Assembly: GCF_964355755.1 (NCBI RefSeq)
Contig: NC_092671.1
Span: forward strand, 27,094,070 to 27,158,069
Length of the DNA stretch: 64,000 nucleotides
Reading direction: 5' to 3'
From: Antedon mediterranea
Lineage: Eukaryota > Echinodermata > Crinoidea > Comatulida > Antedonidae
The notes beneath the pieces were generated by a model. The model saw only the letters and a list, made by a program, of their open reading frames with translations. It did no database searches and was not told where the DNA came from. The first letter of the stretch is position 1. Each line of letters begins with the position of its first letter. Below, piece by piece: positions 1 to 11,236 of the stretch. A program made the position numbers and the translations under genes.

Positions 1-954
1 GGTATTTTACTTTGGTTTCTCGCCAATGCGCACGCTTCGATGACATTTTAAATTAATTAATATAATAATATTAATAATAATAATACTGTATAGTGTAACA
101 ACAAACAAAAGGTATGATTTTTTCGCACGTTCACCGATCACAACAAATGGATCAGCTTGGCTATACGATGAGGAGCACATGTCACGATGTGATGTGGCGA
201 ATATTGTAATTTGATTGTCTAGATATCTAACCTAGGTCATATTCATCGATGCGTGACTTTCGTATTGTAAGCGACGTCCACTAAACTCATACCTTGAGCT
301 TTCGTAGCGTACGAAATATCAGTGTCGTACGAGGTGGCTTCCACTAATCTTTTCCTGGTTCAGACCTATGGACTTGTACGCCGCGTACAATACGAAAACA
401 TAACTCCGTAAGTCTGAACAGGCCCTCAGTAATCTGTTGATTGATACAGCAGAAGTAACCAGCCGTAGTTTAGGTGGTCACAGGCAAAGAAATAATTGAT
501 AAAAGCATGTTTTCTTTTCATGTGTTCCATTTAGATTTCGTCGACTCTCTGTATTCAAGTTAATATCTTTAGGATCAGCGTCTTTCAAACAAAATGATAC
601 GTCACTTAGAATCTCTTCTCTGTCTGCATTTCTAGAAAAATGTCAGAAGTTGTAGAGAGAAAGCAGAATTAGTGTGCTTCTTTCCTTTAGAGATGTTTTC
701 CATTTAAGATATTTGTGTCACTGGTTGTATTTAGTAATACAAGTTCAGTTTCAACAAAAGCACTGGCCTTAACACTATTTTCACAATGATACATGTCCAA
801 AAGTCATATACTTTACCGGGTCGAAATAAGAATTGCTTCTTGATGTCATCTCTGGCCACCTCCACTCATCTTGGTCATCAAGTCATTATCTTGTCTTTCC
901 CTAGTACATAGTTTTTATACCACAATCATGTCATTAAACCAGTGTTAAAAATTG
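1..954. other. Gene-free AT-rich stretch
   Basis: No coding region or RNA gene is recognised here. The only recognisable structure is the end of a PIF/Harbinger-like repeat at about 240-426, described separately. The rest is low-complexity AT-rich DNA without a long open frame. Confidence 0.5.
240..426. mobile_element. Truncated Harbinger-like MITE end
   Basis: The stretch ending in AACTCCGTAAGTCTGAACAG, preceded by a segment with GTACGCCGCGTAC, resembles the right end of the complete element at 49880-50555 (ACTCCGTGAGTCTGAACATA and GTACGCCGCTTAC). No matching left terminus is seen, so this is a partial or diverged copy. The family link rests on shared terminal words only. Confidence 0.4.
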
Positions 955-1330
955 TTGTGTAAATATTGACTGTCCGGATCGATCATCATTAAATGTAATT
1001 ATTCTGATTCTCAAGCTTAATTGGAAACTGAGAATATTCGGATTAGTCCCTCCATGGACCGACGACAGCCAACCTTACTGTTAGTTATTCTCAATTTTGA
1101 TGAATAACACCACTCAATGTAATTCAACGTCAACTGGAAAACAGACAATGACGCCACTGTTTTTTATGTAATATAAATACTGATGACAAACATTTATATT
1201 ACTAATGAATTACATTAAAAACTTGCACATAAATATTAATAATGCCCTTGAACCATTTACAAAAGTGGTACGCTAAACCACTATTAGGGGACACCTAGGA
1301 CTTTAGTCATAATTTATGTACAAATGTAGG
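955..1330. repeat. Dispersed repeat family F, copy 1
   Basis: This non-coding repeat contains TTGACTGTCCGGATCGATCA, then TCTCAAGCTTAATTGGAAAC, then a segment with CACCACTCAATGTAATTCAA and CGTCAACTGGAAAACAG. The same words occur in the same order at 9975-10086 plus 12181-12450, where the copy is split by a transposon. The first part recurs at 18541-18650. It serves as an internal uninterrupted reference for the nested insertion at 10087-12180. The superfamily is unknown. Confidence 0.7.
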
Positions 1331-1499
1331 ATAAATTCCAGAAAATGTTGATGATTGCATCATAACTTTTTCCAGTTAATATTAATATTGTCGCACTAAT
1401 TTTTTATTACACCAAATGAATGTCAAATTGATTTTTAAAAATTTATTTCATATATCACGGTAAACAAACAAAAAGAATGACGCAGCGGTACACACACAA

Positions 1500-2085
1500 A
1501 ATGACGACATTCAAAGAGTAGAACAAACAAAATTTCTCGGTGTCTTCATTGATGAGCAGTTAACTTGAAAATACCATCAACGAATTGGTGACTAAAATAT
1601 CTAAAAGTATAGGAGTAATCAACAGAATTAAATGTTTAGTTACTGTAAATATTCTCCGTACCTTATATAATTCTCTTGTTCTTCCTTATTTTTCATATTG
1701 TAATGTGGTCTGGGGTAATACTTTTCAATCAAATCTTACTAAATTAACATTGCTCCAAAAAAGAATCATACGTATAATTTCAAAATCTTCTTTTACAGAT
1801 ACGGGTCCTCTATTTAAGGAACTTAATATAATGACACTTAAAGATTTAAATACTTATCAGCAATATATTTTTGTTCATAACTGTATTAATCATAATTATC
1901 CTCATAGATTTTACGATATGTTTAAATTTAATGTTACTTTCTATAACTACGACACTAGGTCATCCTCTTATATTCATCTCCCAAAACACAGGACTACTAT
2001 ATTTCACCAAAGTATTAGATACTCTGGTGTAAAACTTAGGAATGTTTTGCCTCATTTGTTACAAAACATACATAAGGCCAAATAA
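1500..2085 (+). pseudogene. 5'-truncated LINE reverse transcriptase C-terminus
   Basis: This is the C-terminal part of a Jockey/CR1-like non-LTR retrotransposon reverse transcriptase. Translation from about 1518 gives TKFLGVFIDEQLT, the conserved block after the catalytic domain. It then hits an in-frame TGA where Trp is expected and a frame change, and continues open from 1585 through the thumb/connection region (KISKSIGVINRI, LPYFSYCNVVWG, LLQKRIIRIISKS) to a TAA at 2083-2085. The catalytic YADD block and endonuclease are absent, as in a typical 5'-truncated dead copy. A TTGTTAAGCG motif just downstream recurs near 31167. Clade assignment is approximate. Confidence 0.8.
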
Positions 2086-2764
2086 AAAAATATACTTGTT
2101 AAGCGTCACACCCTCATAAATTTTCAGGGGCGGGGGGACGGTTTTTTTTTTTTTTTTACTTTTTATGGAGGTATATTTTTGCGCGGTGGACGTTTTGGCC
2201 CACTTTTTTTAGGACGAAACGTCAAACTTTTAAAATGCGAAACAGAACAAAATTGACTATGTTGTATGAAATATTATTGCCTATGACAAAATTGATTTTT
2301 GTATTGTTTATATCCAGACGTAATTAAAACATTAAATTTAATTGCCACCAAGCGAAATTGTAGGCCCTAGGCTAACTAATCCGTCCAAGCTGCTACCCCC
2401 GCCTCACTCATCGGCCATCCGCCGTCTCTCGCTCGACTCATCTATCCAGGAAATTCCCTATCGCGAAATTATTTGGTCTCAATAATACTAAATAGTGGGC
2501 TGATTTATAGTTTGAAAACAGCTTACGGCATTTCTTAAGTGAATTTTTATTTAACGTATTCATTCTTCTTTGATGAATCCTTTGCCAATTGCTGTGTAAA
2601 TCAGTATTTAAAGTTGTGATGCAAAAAGTGTATGTAATTATTCCACAGGTAAGGAAACCCATCACCCAACAGGACCTCTCGTGGTGTGCCGATCTCGAGC
2701 GCGAGATCATCGTAAACAAAATTGGTAGAGTCCATTATGTATGGGGTGTTTCCTATTTACGAAC
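2086..2764. other. No gene recognised
   Basis: A poly-T tract lies at about 2144-2158. A more GC-rich patch at 2380-2440 and 2650-2710 is open in one forward frame, but the product (for example KPITQQDLSWCADLERE) matches nothing recognised and has no splice or start context that could be supported. Confidence 0.4.
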
Positions 2765-3010
2765 CTATAAAAAAACGCGCTTCGACCACTGTGTAGGCAA
2801 AATATTTATTTCGTTAAATCCCTAAATTGATAATCGCGTATTCTGTAATCACGTGACTTATGATGTAATCCTCAGCGACGTACTAAATGTACATGATTTA
2901 ATGTGTTGGGGAAAAAGCCTGCAGTTTACCACATTACATGATTCACGGTGCTATTCGCGTTTCCTTGACGTAAATCGGCGGCGTGTAAATGAAACAATTG
3001 TTTTCACCAA
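2765..3010. repeat. Dispersed repeat shared with 54555-54760
   Basis: The words CGACCACTGTGTA, AAATTGATAATCGCGTATTC, ATCACGTGA, GATTCACGGTG and CACCAAATTGCCGTT appear in order. The corresponding words occur in the same order near 54565-54770 (ACCACTGTGTAATCAAAG, AAATTGATAATCGGGTATTC, GATTCACGGTTGG, CACAATTGCCGTT). It is an unclassified interspersed repeat with two copies in the window. Confidence 0.55.
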
Positions 3011-3065
3011 ATTGCCGTTGTCGACATAGAGCGATCGGCGGCTAGCGTTGACTAAGCTAAAAAGT

Positions 3066-3190
3066 ACGTATTTTTCAAAAATTACACTAGCCTAACAAAC
3101 ATTTGCTAGTTTTGAAATTTTCAACTAGCAATTATGAAGAATCTACTAGCAAAATGCTAGTTTGCTAGCGTGAATTTCGAGCCCTACTCT
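3066..3190. repeat. CTAG-rich short word repeat module
   Basis: The words CTAGC/GCTAG recur about ten times in roughly 120 bp (ACTAGCAATTAT, CTACTAGCAAAATGCTAG, TTTGCTAGCGTG), followed by TTTCGAGCCCT. The opposite strand reads AGGGCTCGAAATTCACGCTA. Comparable modules that start with a similar AGGGCT or AGGCTCG head and then repeat a different short word occur at 33950-34060 and 52107-52200. No function is known to me. Confidence 0.35.
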
Positions 3191-3791
3191 GGAGCTGGGC
3201 CGAGCCGCTGAACTTTCCGTTGTATATGGGTTAAAAAAAAAAATAAATAAAAAGAGAGGCGGCTGGATAATCAGGAGCGGGCGGTGACGCTTAACAAGTA
3301 TGTTTTTTTATTTGGCCTAATGTAAATAATTAAAAAAACTGCAAAATATTATTTATTATCAAACAATACTTAGCTGCAGGGGTTTCGTTAGTAGCCGGCA
3401 ACCGGCGCATTCGACCGTCTACTTTGACATTTTCATCGGCTACTTTCTGTCTACCTAGGCCTACACGGCCTAGCCTAGGCTAGCTCCCGGCGCGAGTACT
3501 TTTATTAATCAAGAACAATACGTACGTGTTTGTTGTATTTATTACGTTCTCGCAACGACACGATGATGATGGATTAAAATAGGATTGTAATTAAATATTT
3601 AATCAATTATTTTACCATGTAATCTGTACACGAAAGGGACCTAAAACTCCTTTAAAACTTTTCGCACTGTGTGTAGCATGCGTTTCTCCGAGGCATTGTT
3701 AGAATCCTTCAACCGTGACGACCTACCCGACGGCGAAATACACCCAACGCGATTCGCTTAAAATGACATCATATGATGTACTGATATTTCT
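3191..3791. other. No gene recognised
   Basis: Mixed sequence with a CCTAGGCCTAC/GCCTAGGC patch at 3450-3485. No long open frame, terminal repeats or RNA motif are seen. Confidence 0.4.
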
Positions 3792-4026
3792 GTGGTTGAG
3801 CCTCTCAGAATTTCACGAAAATTCTTTTAAACATGTAAAAATTAGATATTTTTTTATGATATACGATTTATCTATAAACAACTCGAATTATAAACTACCT
3901 AATATTTCGAGAAAACATTTTTAGAACTTAGACATTTTTTTTATAGATTTAAAATGAACGTAACATGTACAACTATATTATCTTGGCGTAGGAAAACAAA
4001 TTTTAATTTGTGAGAGGCTCAACCAC
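3792..4026. mobile_element. 235-bp MITE/foldback element
   Basis: A perfect 16-bp terminal inverted repeat, GTGGTTGAGCCTCTCA at 3792-3807 and TGAGAGGCTCAACCAC at 4011-4026, bounds an AT-rich non-coding core. The inverted similarity weakly continues inward (AAAATT). No convincing target-site duplication is visible, so the superfamily is open. Confidence 0.65.
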
Positions 4027-5054
4027 GCTGAAGGTATAGTGGAGGAAGTCCCCTCCTGGACCGCATGTAGCCGTTTTGCGTTGAAAATTGTCGTACGGGC
4101 TTGTGTGGTTCGTGTCGTTAACTGTATCATATAGTTAATATGATGCATTGGAAATCAAACTTATATGATCTTTTAGATTAATAAGTAAATAATTAGACAC
4201 CAAAGCCATTTTTTCATATAGTATATTTATTCTCACAGTAATTGATAATCAAAAATTGTTTACTAGGCCTAGTGAAGAAAAATAGCACGTCAAAGAAATC
4301 GCGCGCATAGTAACGTATCGTAGTTGAATCGTGGAAAGCAAAATACTGCTCTGGGACGCGTGCCTCTCGGACTCCTAATAATAGACCTAGCCTAGGCCCT
4401 ATATTATTATTATTAATAATATATAATATTATTATTGAACTTCCTAACGTCATAAAATAAGGAACCACGCATTTTAAATTAATAGTACATAACAAATGGG
4501 AGTAAAATAATTGCTAAATACGTTGCTAAAGTTTCGTGTGTTTATATGTTGTTATTGTTATGCTATTTTTTTGTAATTAGTATTTTTTAAAAAACACAAA
4601 TATGCAGGTTTTTTTTTCTCAAATATTTAATATACATAAATGCAATAAAAATAAATATATTTATTTCAAATTAAGCATATATTTATGTGTCTATAAACTA
4701 GTTTAAATTACCTATATAGCTCTAGAAAGCCAGAGCTTCCAGGGGCCATCGGCCCCTCGACCCCGACCGGGGGCCCTAGGCGGCCCCCTGGCCCCCAGCC
4801 AATGGTTGTTCGCTTCGCTCACAAAGTTCTTTATTTATGAATTCAAAATTCTCCTGTTACTTTTTTTTTCTCCTCCTACTTAAAACCTTAATGCAACCCC
4901 TGTAGCTGCCATGTTTTTTGTTAATATATTTACCTTTAGCAATATTGAAAATGTATTAATATGATTTATACTACAATTGATATGTACCGCTTTACGTTTT
5001 ATTGTTATTTTCATTTCTATGTCTTATAATTATATATATGTTTTGTTTGTTTTT
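4027..5054. other. No gene; GC-rich hairpin-prone patch inside
   Basis: AT-rich DNA interrupted at about 4728-4805 by a GC-rich block. The block holds overlapping inverted words (GGGGCC/GGCCCC; GGGGGCCCTAGG and GGCCCCCTGG) and is probably part of an unclassified repeat. It is followed by CGCTTCGCTCACAAAGTTC. No open frame of interest is present. Confidence 0.4.
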
Positions 5055-5150
5055 TAATGTTTTGTGTTGGCGTCCCTGACACAAGCTTTGCTTTTTTTGG
5101 TGACGCCACCGTTTTGGAAATAAATGTTGATTTTGATTGATTGATTGATA
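5055..5150 (+). mobile_element. LINE 3' tail
   Basis: A LINE-type 3' UTR end: the inverted words GGCGTCCCTGACACAAGC and GGTGACGCCACC, then GGAAATAAATGTTGATTTTG ending in a (TTGA)n microsatellite. CR1/Jockey-type elements commonly end in such short tandem tails. No coding part of this copy is present. Confidence 0.5.
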
Positions 5151-5676
5151 TCAGATTCTGCAATTAACAATTCAATTACTGTACCATCTGAGTACTACTG
5201 TATGCATTGTTCTTTAGTAATTTAAACTTCTATGTGGTAAATAAAGATAATAAAGATACTGTAGATAAAGATTTCATTATTGTCCCCTGAACAATTTAGT
5301 GATGATTAACCTTCAATAAAAATACAAGATGACTATTCAAATTGCATCAATCATCATTTTTCTTGTTTTTTGGATTAAAGACATCTTTAATATGTTTGTT
5401 TTCAGTTTAAAATAAAACCACCATATGTACACACCTTACATAATACTATACATTACATACACAATAATCATATGTGAATATGTATATATAATCGATCAGA
5501 TGTCAGGCTATGAATTGCCTAACATTCGTTTTCAACTACCCATTCTGTCCGATATGTTACCACTTTTTCAAGTTCATATCTATTTTATCATTAATTTTTT
5601 TTGTGCAATGTGCCATTCCATATTTTGGAGATATTTTAGTTGGACTAAGAAATATTTTAGTGTGCTTGTAAAATTG

Positions 5677-5740
5677 ATTGGTTAAGAATAGGAAGTTTCT
5701 CATTGGTTGAGAGATTATGTTTAATTGCTATATAAAAAAA
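5677..5740 (+). promoter_or_regulatory. Conserved GPCR promoter, copy 1
   Basis: Two inverted CCAAT boxes (ATTGGTT at 5677-5683 and 5702-5708) precede a TATA-like TATAAAAA at 5731. The surrounding words GAGAGATTAT and ACAACAGAATCAGAACAA are shared with the promoters of the other three receptor copies. Here it drives only a pseudogene. Confidence 0.65.
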
Positions 5741-5865
5741 CGACAACAGAATCAGAACAAGCTGTTACATACAGTACTAATATTGTAGAGGAAGGTCTGG
5801 GAAGTTTGTCGAATTACTGTGCTGTATATATATATACTCCTTTTTAGTGTGTTCAGTGTATTAAA

Positions 5866-6732
5866 ATGGCTGATAATAATATTAGTGATGAGAATTCAAC
5901 ATTTGATTGTCCCATTTTTTATTGATGCTCACTTGATGTTTAAATATGCTGTATCTATTATTACAATTGTCTTCAACCTACTAGTCATTGTAATTATTTT
6001 AAAGTTTAAAAACTTGCAAAATATACCAAATATTTTCATTTTCAACTTGGCATTACTGCACTGTGTAAATGGTGTATTTTATTTTGGTAACAACGTTTGG
6101 AGAACATTTTATTGTTTTACAGGTAGCCCTTCCGAAACGTTTTGTGTGTTTTATCATGGCATGGAATTGTGGAAGAATTTAAACATTGCTTATGTTTTGG
6201 CTGTTTTAAATGTTGATAGATATATCGCCATCGTGCATTGTATTTCATCAAAGGTTTACCGTACAAAAAAAGCTGCAAAATATGTTTGTTTTATAACTTT
6301 AATAGTTTCAGGATTGGTTTCCATACCAACGTGGGTACATACATACATTCTGCCGTGGGATGGTATTAATTATTGTCAAATAAGACATTTTGAAAAATTC
6401 AAGTTTTACATGTTTTCTCTGAACTGCGCAATACCGTCGATTTATCCTCTGTTATGTACTGATTGTCTTTTTCTTGATTTAAAAAAAAAAAGATTGAACC
6501 TAACTTACCACGTGTGTTCATTGTTATTACGTTGATTGTCATGGCATATGTTACACTGTTTCTGGCATTTTACATTTCTTTAACTTTTACAGATCTTCAG
6601 TCAGATACTCACACAATGGTTGTTGGTTTGTTGTTTTGTAATAGTATAATACATCCATTTTTGTACGCATTCATTGAACAAAACTTTAGAAAGAGTCTGC
6701 TAAAAATGATTGCTTTGAAGCAAAGAAGATGA
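5866..6732 (+). pseudogene. Rhodopsin-like GPCR pseudogene (copy 1)
   Basis: A degenerate paralogue of the intact receptors at 13114 and 23393. The ATG at 5866 (MADNN) aligns with theirs. One extra base in a T-run near 5918 causes an early TGA in the original frame, but the body reads on in a shifted frame through TM1-TM5, including LDRY-equivalent VDRYIAIVHC. A second frame change and a deletion of the TM5-TM6 loop fall around a poly-A run at 6480-6491. TM6-TM7 then reads to TGA at 6730-6732, with a shortened tail. Beyond the frame breaks, the conserved TM2 Asp is His (LHCVNG versus LDCING) and NPxxY has become HPFLY. The two lesions and loss of key residues indicate a dead gene. Confidence 0.85.
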
Positions 6733-7570
6733 GCACAGGGCTAACGGCCCCCTAGAAATTAAAATCCAACGTGCAGTTTTGAACAAATCCACCGCACGAA
6801 TGTGATGATGTACCACATTTTATACCATTGTTTTTTAGCGCCAACAAAATGACGAAAACATAAGATAGTCTAGTATTGTGATATTTTGTTCTATACCGAT
6901 TTAAAACGAATTACAATAATTATTGAAAATGACGCTCAGTATTGCTTACAGCACAGTTTAGCAACTGCAGGGCATAATTCGAACAAGCACAATATGCTTT
7001 GTAATTTGATTATAAAGTTTATTTATTTGTAATTCATAATGCAACAAAAAGAAACAATATTGGATTAGTTCATGTTGTAGATTACTGTTCAAGTAACTTT
7101 TAAATCATAGCTTTCGAAAGATCATGGTTTATCCAGGTATTAGCACCACTCAGACTATCAACACAAATGGTTTGTATAATTTTGCTATACTTCTATCGCA
7201 CTTATTTTACACTGTAATGAATATGCCTCACTACTGTAAACTGTTATTGAACAAAAAGATGATTAAATCGTAAACCATCAAAAACTACATCATACGAACC
7301 AGATTTTTATTGAAGTGGGACAATTGGTAAAAGACTGTATAGTTAGTGCTCTAACTCTGTTTTTCTTGACTGTAAATTGTTGAACCAACTTCTGTAACTC
7401 AATTTACAGTACAGTAGGTTTGTCTGTTTGTCAGCCTTCAAATATTTCAAATGAGATTTAAATAATAATTTATTTGGAAGCTACATATTTTTTAACAGAG
7501 GAACTTTTCTTGAATGAAGATGCTTATTCTGTTTATATAATTATATACAGTAAGTGTATTAAGTTTAGGG
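6733..7570. other. No gene recognised
   Basis: AT-rich 3' flank of the pseudogene and spacer before the MITE. No terminal repeats, open frame or RNA motif are seen. Confidence 0.45.
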
Positions 7571-8067
7571 TATGTGTATTCGGGAAAATACGAATACGAT
7601 TACGAAAACGGATACGTCACACATTTGTGAAACTTTTTAGCTGATCCTCTTTTCATATTCGTAAAGCGTATTCGTGTGGACGAATATCACCAGTCATATT
7701 CATAACTACAAAACGAGTATAGTTTTTGATCTATTTTGCACATTTTGCATTTGAATTAGGAACGATTCATTATTATAATATAATTATACTTTTATTGAAA
7801 GTAATTTACTAAAGTAATTTACTAAAATGCCAGGTCAATTTTGATAAATAGCAGTTTTTAAAGTCCTCACTTGCTTTGATGTTACGCTAGGCCTAGGCAG
7901 CCAATCAACCTGCGCTTCGCTCAAATTTACCGACATATTTTGGACGGCGCCCTCAATATTTCGTTTCCATGCGAAACAGATTTTTACTGGCTTACGAAAA
8001 ACGAATACGTGTGCGTGACGTATCCGTTTTCATTATAGTATTCGTAAGATTGCGAAACCTCCCTATT
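7571..8067. mobile_element. MULE-like MITE, family M, copy 1
   Basis: About 0.5 kb bounded by inverted ends built on GGGAGGTTTCGCAATCTTAC, GAATACGAT and CGAAAACGGATACGTCAC. The left outer end is eroded, whereas the right end TTGCGAAACCTCCCTA is clear. GTATGTG occurs just outside both ends (7570-7576 and 8068-8074), possibly a partial target duplication. Related copies lie at 8465-8962 (opposite orientation) and 63308-63819. No ORF suggests a transposase. Confidence 0.75.
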
Positions 8068-8157
8068 GTATGTGATATGATTAAGAAAAATATACAATTT
8101 AGTGGACAGGAATATTTATTTGATTTGCTGTTAGACCTTTTATATGATCACTGAACA

Positions 8158-8350
8158 TATTGTATTTAAAAATGATTAGTATTTAAAAATATAGTATTTA
8201 AAAATATATAGTATTTAAAAATATATATAGTATTTAAAAATATATAGTATTAAAAGTATATAGTGTTAAACAATATATAGTATTTAAAAATAAATAGTAT
8301 TTAAAAATAAATCGTATTTGAAAATAAATATTATTTAAAAATGTATAGGA
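8158..8350. repeat. AT minisatellite, TAGTATTTAAAAATA unit
   Basis: About ten imperfect tandem copies of a 17-21 bp unit (AGTATTTAAAAATATATAG) lie in the loop between the two inverted family-M MITEs. Copies differ in the length of the TA run. Confidence 0.75.
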
Positions 8351-8464
8351 TGCTTATAAAAAATGTAATTTTGTACATTTGTTTGGAGCTAATATTCTAA
8401 TAAAATATTTAAATTGTAACATGGTTACGAAATATTGTTTTTATCTCCTGTTAATTTATAACAT

Positions 8465-8962
8465 TAGAGAGGTTTCGCAATCTTACGAATACGATCACGA
8501 AAACGGATACGTCACGCACACGTATTCGTTTTTGTAAGCCATAAAAAAAAAATCTGTTTCACATGGCGACGAAATATTGAGGCGCGTCCAAAATATGACT
8601 GCAGTAAATTTGAGCGAAGCGCAGTACGTGTTGCTTGGTGCTTGGCTGCCTAGGCCTAGCGTAACATCAAAGCGAGTGAGGACTTTAAAAACTGCTATTT
8701 ATCTAAATTGACCTGGCATTTTAGTAAATTACTTTAGTAAATTACTTTCAATAATTCTATAATTATATTATAATCATGAATCATTAAAATGTGCAAAATA
8801 GATCAAAAACTATACTCGTTTTGTAGTTACGAGTATGACTGGTGATATTCGTCAACACGAATATGCTTTACGAATATGAAATGGGGATCAGCTCAAAAGT
8901 TTCACAAATGTATGACGTATCCGTTTTCGTTATCGTATTCGTAAGGTTGCGAAACCTCCCTA
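8465..8962. mobile_element. MULE-like MITE, family M, copy 2 (inverted)
   Basis: Bounded by TAGAGAGGTTTCGCAATCTT at 8465 and TTGCGAAACCTCCCTA ending at 8962. Internal words (GCCTAGGCCTAGCGTAACAT, AATTGACCTGGCATTTTAG) are the reverse complement of copy 1, so copies 1 and 2 form a palindrome of about 1.4 kb with an AT spacer. No matching target duplication was found. Confidence 0.75.
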
Positions 8963-9747
8963 CTATCAGTATTGTCTGAAAAAAGTAGATTATGAAACCT
9001 GGGTACTGTAACCAAGATATGTATGTATATGTACAGCGAAGTTCTCTCCTTCCCCCTGCCCCTCTCTCCCCCTGCAACTCCCTCCCTCCCCCTGCCCCTC
9101 CCTCCCTCCCCCTGCCCCTCCCTCCCTCCCCCTTGCTACGGATCATGACCATGTTCAAAAAGTAATGAATCCTTTAACATTACAGGTATACCGAAGATTT
9201 AATTAAGTTTACTCAATGTCTTTTTTTTGCTTTGGAGATTTCGATCTGGGTGTAAAGTATTTTCATTAATAAGTAAGATGGATTAATATAGATTACTGTA
9301 TATTATTACATTATTTGTGCAAATTGAAGTACAGTATTACCATAGTTTAATATCATGATCACTTTTTAAATTTAAAAAAATAAAGAATTAAATCTTAAAC
9401 CAATAATGAATAGTTATTTAAAAATATTCTAAGCAGTCTTTTTTGTGGTTTCACTGCAGTATATTCTTGTAGTTATGCTGTTTTAAATTTTAACTTCTTT
9501 TGCCTTAACTTTTAAATAGATTTGCATGAGCACTGGTACACATCCTTTTTTATTGGGCACCGGGACAAGAATACTCATTTTATAAAACATCTAACTCGCT
9601 GGAGCCAAACAAAGTCCCTTTAATACTAGTTTTTTGTTTGTTCTGAATAGGATAGTAGATAACATATATTGCCTAGTTTGTTTGTTTGCTAAATATTAGG
9701 AGTGTTCCAAAGGAGGAGTTCTACTGTATGTTTAATTTTAAAGAAAA
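8963..9747. other. No gene; polypyrimidine tract
   Basis: A C/T-rich tandem tract (CCCTCCCTCCCTCCCCCTGC and similar) occupies 9046-9132. The rest is AT-rich with no supported gene. The open minus-strand frame across the tract is low-complexity Gly/Arg/Glu and is not considered coding. Confidence 0.5.
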
Positions 9748-9918
9748 GTAGGGTTAGGTTAACTATCTTGGGTGTGGGGTAGAGGGAGCTGAAGTATTGT
9801 GAAAGTAGGGTTAGGTTAACTATCTTGGGTGTGGGGTAGAGGGAGCTGAAGTATTGTGAAAGTAGGGTTAGGTTAACTATCTTGGGTGTGGGGTAGAGGG
9901 AGCTGAAGTATTGTGAAA
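9748..9918. repeat. 57-bp tandem repeat, three copies
   Basis: Three near-identical 57-bp units begin at 9748, 9805 and 9862 (GTAGGGTTAGGTTAACTATC ... GAAGTATTGTGAAA). Sequence identity between units is essentially complete, implying recent amplification. Confidence 0.9.
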
Positions 9919-10681
9919 GTCTTTAGAGCTGGCACTTACTTGGAAATGAAATTTATAACAGTTTTCACTGTAATTACAAATTTTGTAAATATTGACTGTC
10001 TGGATCGATCATCATTAAATGTATTTATTCTGGTTCTCAAGCTCATTGGAAACTGAGGAGATTCAGATTAGGCCCTCCACGTCCCCGGGTCATTCCATCT
10101 CAGATCACCCAATGAGTTAAACCCTACCTCTTCCAATTTTGATGAAATTTGGTATATGGGTGATTCATAGCAATTAAAGCCAAAATTTCAAATTTTAACT
10201 TTATCGGACCAACGGTTTTCAAGATATTGCAATTTCAATTTTCGGGCGTGTCCGCCACGTTTCAAAGAGCTGTATCTCGGGAACTATAGGTTCGATTTTA
10301 AAAGCAAAGGTATTTTTGTAAAGGGGAGACCATAAGGAATCTAAATATACTAATTGTGTGTGTTTTATGTTAATTTTAAGTTGAATAAAACTTTGACATA
10401 TATTTTGACCTTGAAATTGACCCCGTGGAACACGCCCGATTTGTTGGTGACTATCACGAAAAATGTAGCCCTACGTGTCAACTACAACATATAAAAAAAT
10501 TGGAGGGTTTTTTTTCTTTGTTTCCATGAAATTACAATTTGAAGTTGACATACCTCTTCCTTTTAGTGTATTTTTGGTGTCTGTCCATGCATTACTTCAA
10601 TGTCAATTTGATGTATTCCAAAAATAATTTTATTTACAAACTAAATATTATTATAATGTTACAATTGTCTATGTCTGGCCT

Positions 10682-11236
10682 TTACTCCTTGTCATCTGGC
10701 CAATTCAAACAGTATTTAGAAATGTTGTGGCGATCATTTTGGGAAATACTGTAATTCCTAGTCGAATAGGATTTTATAAACGGAGAGGCTATAATACAAT
10801 GTACTTTTGATTCAGGAATCCAACAACAGTCTTCTTTGGACGGCCAATAAAAGGTTTTCGCTGGCCCATGAGGATGCATAAATTTAATTTGATAATCCCC
10901 AAACTCTTCTGAGACATCCACAACCAAACCAATCCATGGGACACCATCATAACTACAGCACACAAAATTCTGAAGTCTAATAATGGTGGGTTGTGTATCC
11001 GCAACAATTTCATTTTCATCACTGAAAGATTCTTGAATCACTACCACATCCGGAGGGTTTATCTGGGTACTAAGTTTGTAGACCTGCATCTGTGCCAGAG
11101 AAACAGGAACAAAGCGATGATATTTAAATGAACCCTTGATGGTCTGGGCGAGGTTGAATCTCGGCTTTATTTCTTTTTCCACAGTAGATACCGCATCTAT
11201 TCCCACATGAAAAAAGTTGATGCCTGGAATGTCCAT
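10682..11236 (-). CDS. Transposon-borne ORF with 'MHPHGP' domain, probably 5'-truncated
   Basis: The open frame has 184 codons and starts ATG at 11236 on the minus strand, exactly where the SINE begins, so the original N-terminus is probably lost. Near its middle it has FVCCSYDGVPWIGLVVDVSE, then IKFMHPHGPAKTFYWP, KEDCCWIPESKVHCII. From memory, this arrangement (C-Y-D-x-x-W-I/W-G, MHPHGP, F-x-W-P, C-W-V/I-P) is a C-terminal domain in many uncharacterised, apparently transposon-associated animal proteins. It looks like a small beta-barrel reader-type fold, but that is inference. There are no transmembrane segments and no catalytic motif. It lies between the long inverted repeats, so it belongs to the transposon, not to the host. 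Confidence 0.65.
   Translation of the reverse strand: MDIPGINFFHVGIDAVSTVEKEIKPRFNLAQTIKGSFKYHRFVPVSLAQMQVYKLSTQINPPDVVVIQESFSDENEIVADTQPTIIRLQNFVCCSYDGVPWIGLVVDVSEEFGDYQIKFMHPHGPAKTFYWPSKEDCCWIPESKVHCIIASPFIKSYSTRNYSISQNDRHNISKYCLNWPDDKE

Noticed and set aside
8868-9158. Minus-strand ORF rich in Gly, Arg and Glu
   Set aside because: Runs through a simple CCCTCCC polypyrimidine tract and the end of a MITE; low-complexity artefact.
9748-9918. GGGTTAGGTTA words as interstitial telomere repeat
   Set aside because: Present once per 57-bp unit only, not as a (TTAGGG)n array.
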